Assembly: GCA_964623265.1 (NCBI GenBank) | Contig: CAZUTK010000057.1 | Coordinates: forward strand, 1 to 18,297 | From: CAZUTK01 sp964623265 | GTDB taxonomy: Bacteria; Electryoneota; B3-LCP | Reading direction: 5' to 3' | DNA: 18,297 bases | In this document: positions 15,877 through 18,297 of the stretch, piece after piece | How the letters are laid out: every line of letters begins with the position of its first letter | How positions within the stretch are numbered: position 1 is the first letter of the stretch | Program-made: the position numbers and the translations under genes | Notes under the pieces: model-generated | Told to the model about the DNA's origin: nothing | Seen by the model: the letters and a program-made list of their open reading frames with translations, nothing else | The model's database searches: none

Positions 15877-15896
15877 ACCCCGATGGGGGTATTTTT
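15877..15896 (+). terminator. Short GC hairpin followed by a T-run
   Basis: ACCCC (15877-15881), loop GATG and GGGGT (15886-15890) are followed by A and five T. This resembles a weak intrinsic terminator or attenuator on the plus strand, about 100 bases before the aminotransferase start. The stem is only 5 bp, so the call is tentative; it would matter only if a promoter lies upstream of it. Confidence 0.25.
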
Positions 15897-15924
15897 ACGG
15901 TTTCAATTTTTATCGCTCTTGCTC

Positions 15925-15953
15925 TTGAATTTGATGGGGAAAAGCATTACATT
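15925..15953 (+). promoter_or_regulatory. Candidate promoter of the class V aminotransferase gene
   Basis: TTGAAT (15925-15930) and TACATT (15948-15953) are 17 bases apart, each matching 4 of 6 consensus bases. Transcription would begin near 15960, leaving about 30 bases of leader that include the ribosome binding site GGAGAG (15983-15988). Confidence 0.3.
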
Positions 15954-15991
15954 TAGATCATCGTGAAAAGACTCACAAGACCGGAGAGCCC

Positions 15992-17161
15992 ATGGAGGAA
16001 TTGATTTATCTCGACAATGCGGCGACGACTTGGCCCAAACCCGACAGCGTATACGATTTTGCGATCAGATTTTATCGAAAAATGGGGGTCAATCCCGGGC
16101 GCAGCGGATTTGACAAGGCGATCGAAGCCGGAAACATCGTCGAAGATTTGCGCAAACGGCTGACCCGCTTTTTCGGCGGAGACGAAGATGCTCCGGAAAG
16201 GTTATGTTTCAGCTACAATGCCACCGACGCATTGAATCTCATCATCAACGGCTTATTGCAGAAAGGGGATCACGTTATCACCACCAACCTCGAGCACAAT
16301 TCCGTCATCCGCCCCATCAATCATCTGGCGCGGGACGGAGTCGTGGAAGCGACCTTCCTGCCCTTCAACGAACAGGGTTTTATGGATCCGGATGATATCA
16401 AGAGGGCGATTCGATCCAATACCAGGCTGGTGATCGTCAATCACGGATCCAACGTGCTGGGGACGGTTCAACCGTTAAAAGAGATCGGCGCGGTCTGTCG
16501 GGAAAAAGGGGTGCTCTTCGCGGTGGACAGTTCACAAACCGCAGGCGTCATTCCCATTCATATGAGAGAGATGAACATTGATGCGCTGGCTTTTACGGGA
16601 CACAAAGCCCTGATGGGGTTCACAGGCATAGGGGGATTGTGCGTGCGCAAGCATGTTGAGATCCGGCACACGCGCAGCGGGGGCACGGGAGTCCGTTCCG
16701 CGTTTCCCTATCATCTGGAGGAGTATCCCTACCGGATGGAATACGGGACGCCGAATATGATCGGCATCGCGTCGTTATGGGCGGGGCAGGATTGGATCGA
16801 ACAGCAGGGGATGAAGAACATCCACGACCACGAGATGAACCTGACACGCAGGCTGGTCAACGGTTTTCGGGAAATTGAAGGGGTAAAAATCTATTGCTGC
16901 CAGGGGATGGGGGATCATCTTTCCACGGTGACCATCAATGTGGAAGGGATCGAAGCGGGCAATGTGGGCATTATGCTGGATGTGGATTACAGCATTGCCA
17001 CTCGGACGGGGCTGCATTGCGCTCCGCTGGTGCACAAGCAAATCGGAACGCTGGAGATTCACGGCGGCGTGCGGTTCGCCATCGGAGTCTTCAACACGGA
17101 AGCTCACATTGACGCCGCCATCCATGCCATCGGGGAAATTGCGAAAATCGCGCGCAAATAA
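15992..17161 (+). CDS. Class V aminotransferase, cysteine desulfurase-like
   Basis: A 389-residue PLP enzyme of the NifS/SufS/CsdA superfamily, closest in look to the 'cysteine desulfurase family protein' group that begins IYLDNAATTWPKP and continues NPGRSG (here 5-17 and 34-39). The PLP lysine is Lys205 in FTGHKALMG, the ring-stacking His is His102 in NLEHNSV, and Asp179 and Gln182 are in FAVDSSQTAG. A Cys at the catalytic-loop position, Cys343 in TRTGLHCAPLVHK, fits sulfur transfer from L-cysteine, releasing alanine. No iron-sulfur scaffold (SufBCDE, IscU) is beside it, so its sulfur acceptor is unknown; selenocysteine lyase or another beta-elimination activity is possible. GGAGAG 3 bases ahead of ATG 15992 supports the start. 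It ends at a strong hairpin. Confidence 0.9.
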   Translation: MEELIYLDNAATTWPKPDSVYDFAIRFYRKMGVNPGRSGFDKAIEAGNIVEDLRKRLTRFFGGDEDAPERLCFSYNATDALNLIINGLLQKGDHVITTNLEHNSVIRPINHLARDGVVEATFLPFNEQGFMDPDDIKRAIRSNTRLVIVNHGSNVLGTVQPLKEIGAVCREKGVLFAVDSSQTAGVIPIHMREMNIDALAFTGHKALMGFTGIGGLCVRKHVEIRHTRSGGTGVRSAFPYHLEEYPYRMEYGTPNMIGIASLWAGQDWIEQQGMKNIHDHEMNLTRRLVNGFREIEGVKIYCCQGMGDHLSTVTINVEGIEAGNVGIMLDVDYSIATRTGLHCAPLVHKQIGTLEIHGGVRFAIGVFNTEAHIDAAIHAIGEIAKIARK

Positions 17162-17178
17162 CGCAGCCGCATATCAAA

Positions 17179-17212
17179 CAAAGAAGGCGGACTCGAAGGT
17201 CCGCCTTCTTTG
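17179..17212. terminator. Bidirectional intrinsic terminator between convergent genes
   Basis: A perfect 14-bp stem, CAAAGAAGGCGGAC with its complement GTCCGCCTTCTTTG, encloses the 6-base loop TCGAAG. Each strand ends in CTTCTTTG rather than a long T-run. It lies 17 bases after the aminotransferase stop and 39 bases beyond the stop of the convergent FG-GAP protein gene, so it can end both transcripts. Confidence 0.85.
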
Positions 17213-17251
17213 CTCGCAGGATGAACCTTTTCTGCGACAGAGTATCTACCC

Positions 17252-18297
17252 TCACTTCATCAACATAATCTTTCGGCTGATGCTCTGCTGCCGGGTTTGC
17301 AGATGATACACATAGATGCCGGAAGGCAGGTTTGCGCCGTCGAAGGTCAAGCTGTGCATGCCCGCCGTCTGCCAGGCGTCCACCAACGTTGCAATCTTCC
17401 GTCCGCCAATGTCGAAAATCTCCAATCGGACATAGTCGGCGGCTTGCAATTGATAGGTGATGGTCGTCGTGGGATTGAAGGGGTTGGGGTGACAGGTGGT
17501 CCGGAGCGGGATTTCCGCCGGCATCTCCTGAGGAGCGGGGGCAGTGCCCATCCATTCATCGAAGGAATCGCCGGTGTTGGTCCAGGAATCCACCCGCAGT
17601 CCATCCCCCATGGTCACCTTTTCGAATTCGAAACTGCTGAAAGACCAGACGCTGTCAGGATACAGCCCGAGATAGCCGTTCATATGATAGATTCCCGGCG
17701 GGGAAATGCCCAGCACACCTTGATCGCGGATGCGAGTCCCTGTAAAGCCGGGCGGCAGATTCAAGGTGAAGGGTCCCAGTGTGGGTCCGAAGATGCTGCC
17801 GTCGGGCATCGTAACGTCGCACCAGAGCGAGCCCGTAAAGGCGCTGTCGCCGATGGACACGGTGATGCTGTAGTCGAAATATCCGCCCTGCGGAGGGACG
17901 ATGACGGGGTAGCTCAGCGGCGTCAGCGTAATCTGCACATCGTGCAACGGACCCAGGTTCTTCATCAGATAGAATCCGCCGGATTCGCAGCCGATGAGAA
18001 GATCGGGGTGGCCGCTGTTGTCGAGGTCCCCGAAGCAGGGGGCGGCGTCGTCGCCGAAGTCCCAGTTGCCGTACTGAAAGAGGGGTGAGGACCAAGAATA
18101 CAGATACGGCGAACCTTCGTTGATGTACAGCGACAGCCAGCCTTCGATATTGCCGTTGCCGATGATCATATCAAAGTCGCCGTCATTATTCAGATCCGCG
18201 AACGCAGGTGCGGATTTATAGCCCACGTCAATGCCGGGGAAATTGCCCAGATCCTGCCAGACGGGATTGTATGCGTTGCCGTTGTTGCGCAGGTAGC
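17252..18297 (-). CDS. Secreted FG-GAP/VCBS-repeat protein with C-terminal sorting tail (partial, N-terminus outside the window)
   Basis: The frame is open to the right edge, giving 347 visible residues of a longer protein; the GTG at 18226 is only an internal codon, since the repeat sequence continues upstream of it. Two FG-GAP-type repeats with acidic calcium loops are seen: FADLNNDGDFDMIIGNG and FGDLDNSGHPDLLIGCESGG. These blades form beta-propeller surface domains. An Ig-like beta region follows (about residues 140-240). The last 79 residues begin CHPNPFNPTTTITYQL and end RKIMLMK, the FlgD/type-IX-like tail seen also on the protease in this window. The protein is therefore expected to be exported and attached or released at the cell surface. 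Function unknown. It converges with the aminotransferase gene across the terminator. Confidence 0.85.
   Translation of the reverse strand, partial: YLRNNGNAYNPVWQDLGNFPGIDVGYKSAPAFADLNNDGDFDMIIGNGNIEGWLSLYINEGSPYLYSWSSPLFQYGNWDFGDDAAPCFGDLDNSGHPDLLIGCESGGFYLMKNLGPLHDVQITLTPLSYPVIVPPQGGYFDYSITVSIGDSAFTGSLWCDVTMPDGSIFGPTLGPFTLNLPPGFTGTRIRDQGVLGISPPGIYHMNGYLGLYPDSVWSFSSFEFEKVTMGDGLRVDSWTNTGDSFDEWMGTAPAPQEMPAEIPLRTTCHPNPFNPTTTITYQLQAADYVRLEIFDIGGRKIATLVDAWQTAGMHSLTFDGANLPSGIYVYHLQTRQQSISRKIMLMK

Noticed and set aside
18224..18226. GTG as the start of the FG-GAP protein
   Set aside because: The frame stays open to the window edge and the sequence upstream (with NPVWQDLGNFPGIDV) continues the repeat pattern, so this is an internal codon.

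Overview
The window looks like a chromosomal segment from a didermic bacterium of the Fibrobacteres-Chlorobi-Bacteroidetes (FCB) superphylum or a related uncultured lineage. Evidence for an outer membrane is a complete lnt-type apolipoprotein N-acyltransferase and a BamD-like lipoprotein. Evidence for an FCB-type lineage is two unrelated secreted proteins that end in the same kind of ~79-residue tail (HPNPFN ... GIY ... RKxxxxK), which resembles the C-terminal sorting/FlgD-like tails common in that group. Recognisable AGGAG-type ribosome binding sites at several genes and a rather high GC content argue against a typical Bacteroidetes genome. The exact taxon cannot be fixed from this sequence.

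Left part, plus strand (1-9434): the end of a Gfo/Idh/MocA-like oxidoreductase is followed after one base by a tightly packed run: lnt, a 96-residue membrane protein, a BamD-like TPR lipoprotein, nadD and a ResB-like cytochrome c biogenesis protein. Successive genes overlap by 4 to 14 bases at three of the junctions, so they are probably one transcript devoted to cell envelope and housekeeping functions. After 45 bases comes a large secreted subtilisin-like protease with EF-hand-like loops and a sorting tail, then after 65 bases an acyl-CoA carboxylase carboxyltransferase (propionyl-CoA carboxylase beta type).

Middle part, minus strand (9548-15703): read in transcription order this is an alanine/glycine:cation symporter (AGCS), a secreted protein of unknown function, a glutamate/aspartate-type symporter (DAACS) whose start overlaps the end of the unknown gene, a DPM1-like GT2 glycosyltransferase and, after a 339-base gap with a good TATAAT box, a GT39/PMT-like integral membrane glycosyltransferase. 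GT2 and GT39 make sense as a lipid-linked sugar synthase and the membrane transferase that uses it.

Right part: a 288-base divergent regulatory region with candidate promoters on both strands and several dyads separates the symporter from a plus-strand class V aminotransferase (cysteine desulfurase-like). That gene converges, across a perfect 14-bp hairpin that can terminate on both strands, with a minus-strand secreted FG-GAP/VCBS-type protein that runs off the right edge.

No tRNA, rRNA, CRISPR array, insertion sequence or phage gene was seen. Nothing here is a clear-cut new system. The points most worth following are an ~80-residue insertion with a repeated hydrophobic motif inside the BamD-like protein, the calcium-loop insertion between the catalytic Asp and His of the protease, and the secreted unknown protein coupled to the DAACS symporter.
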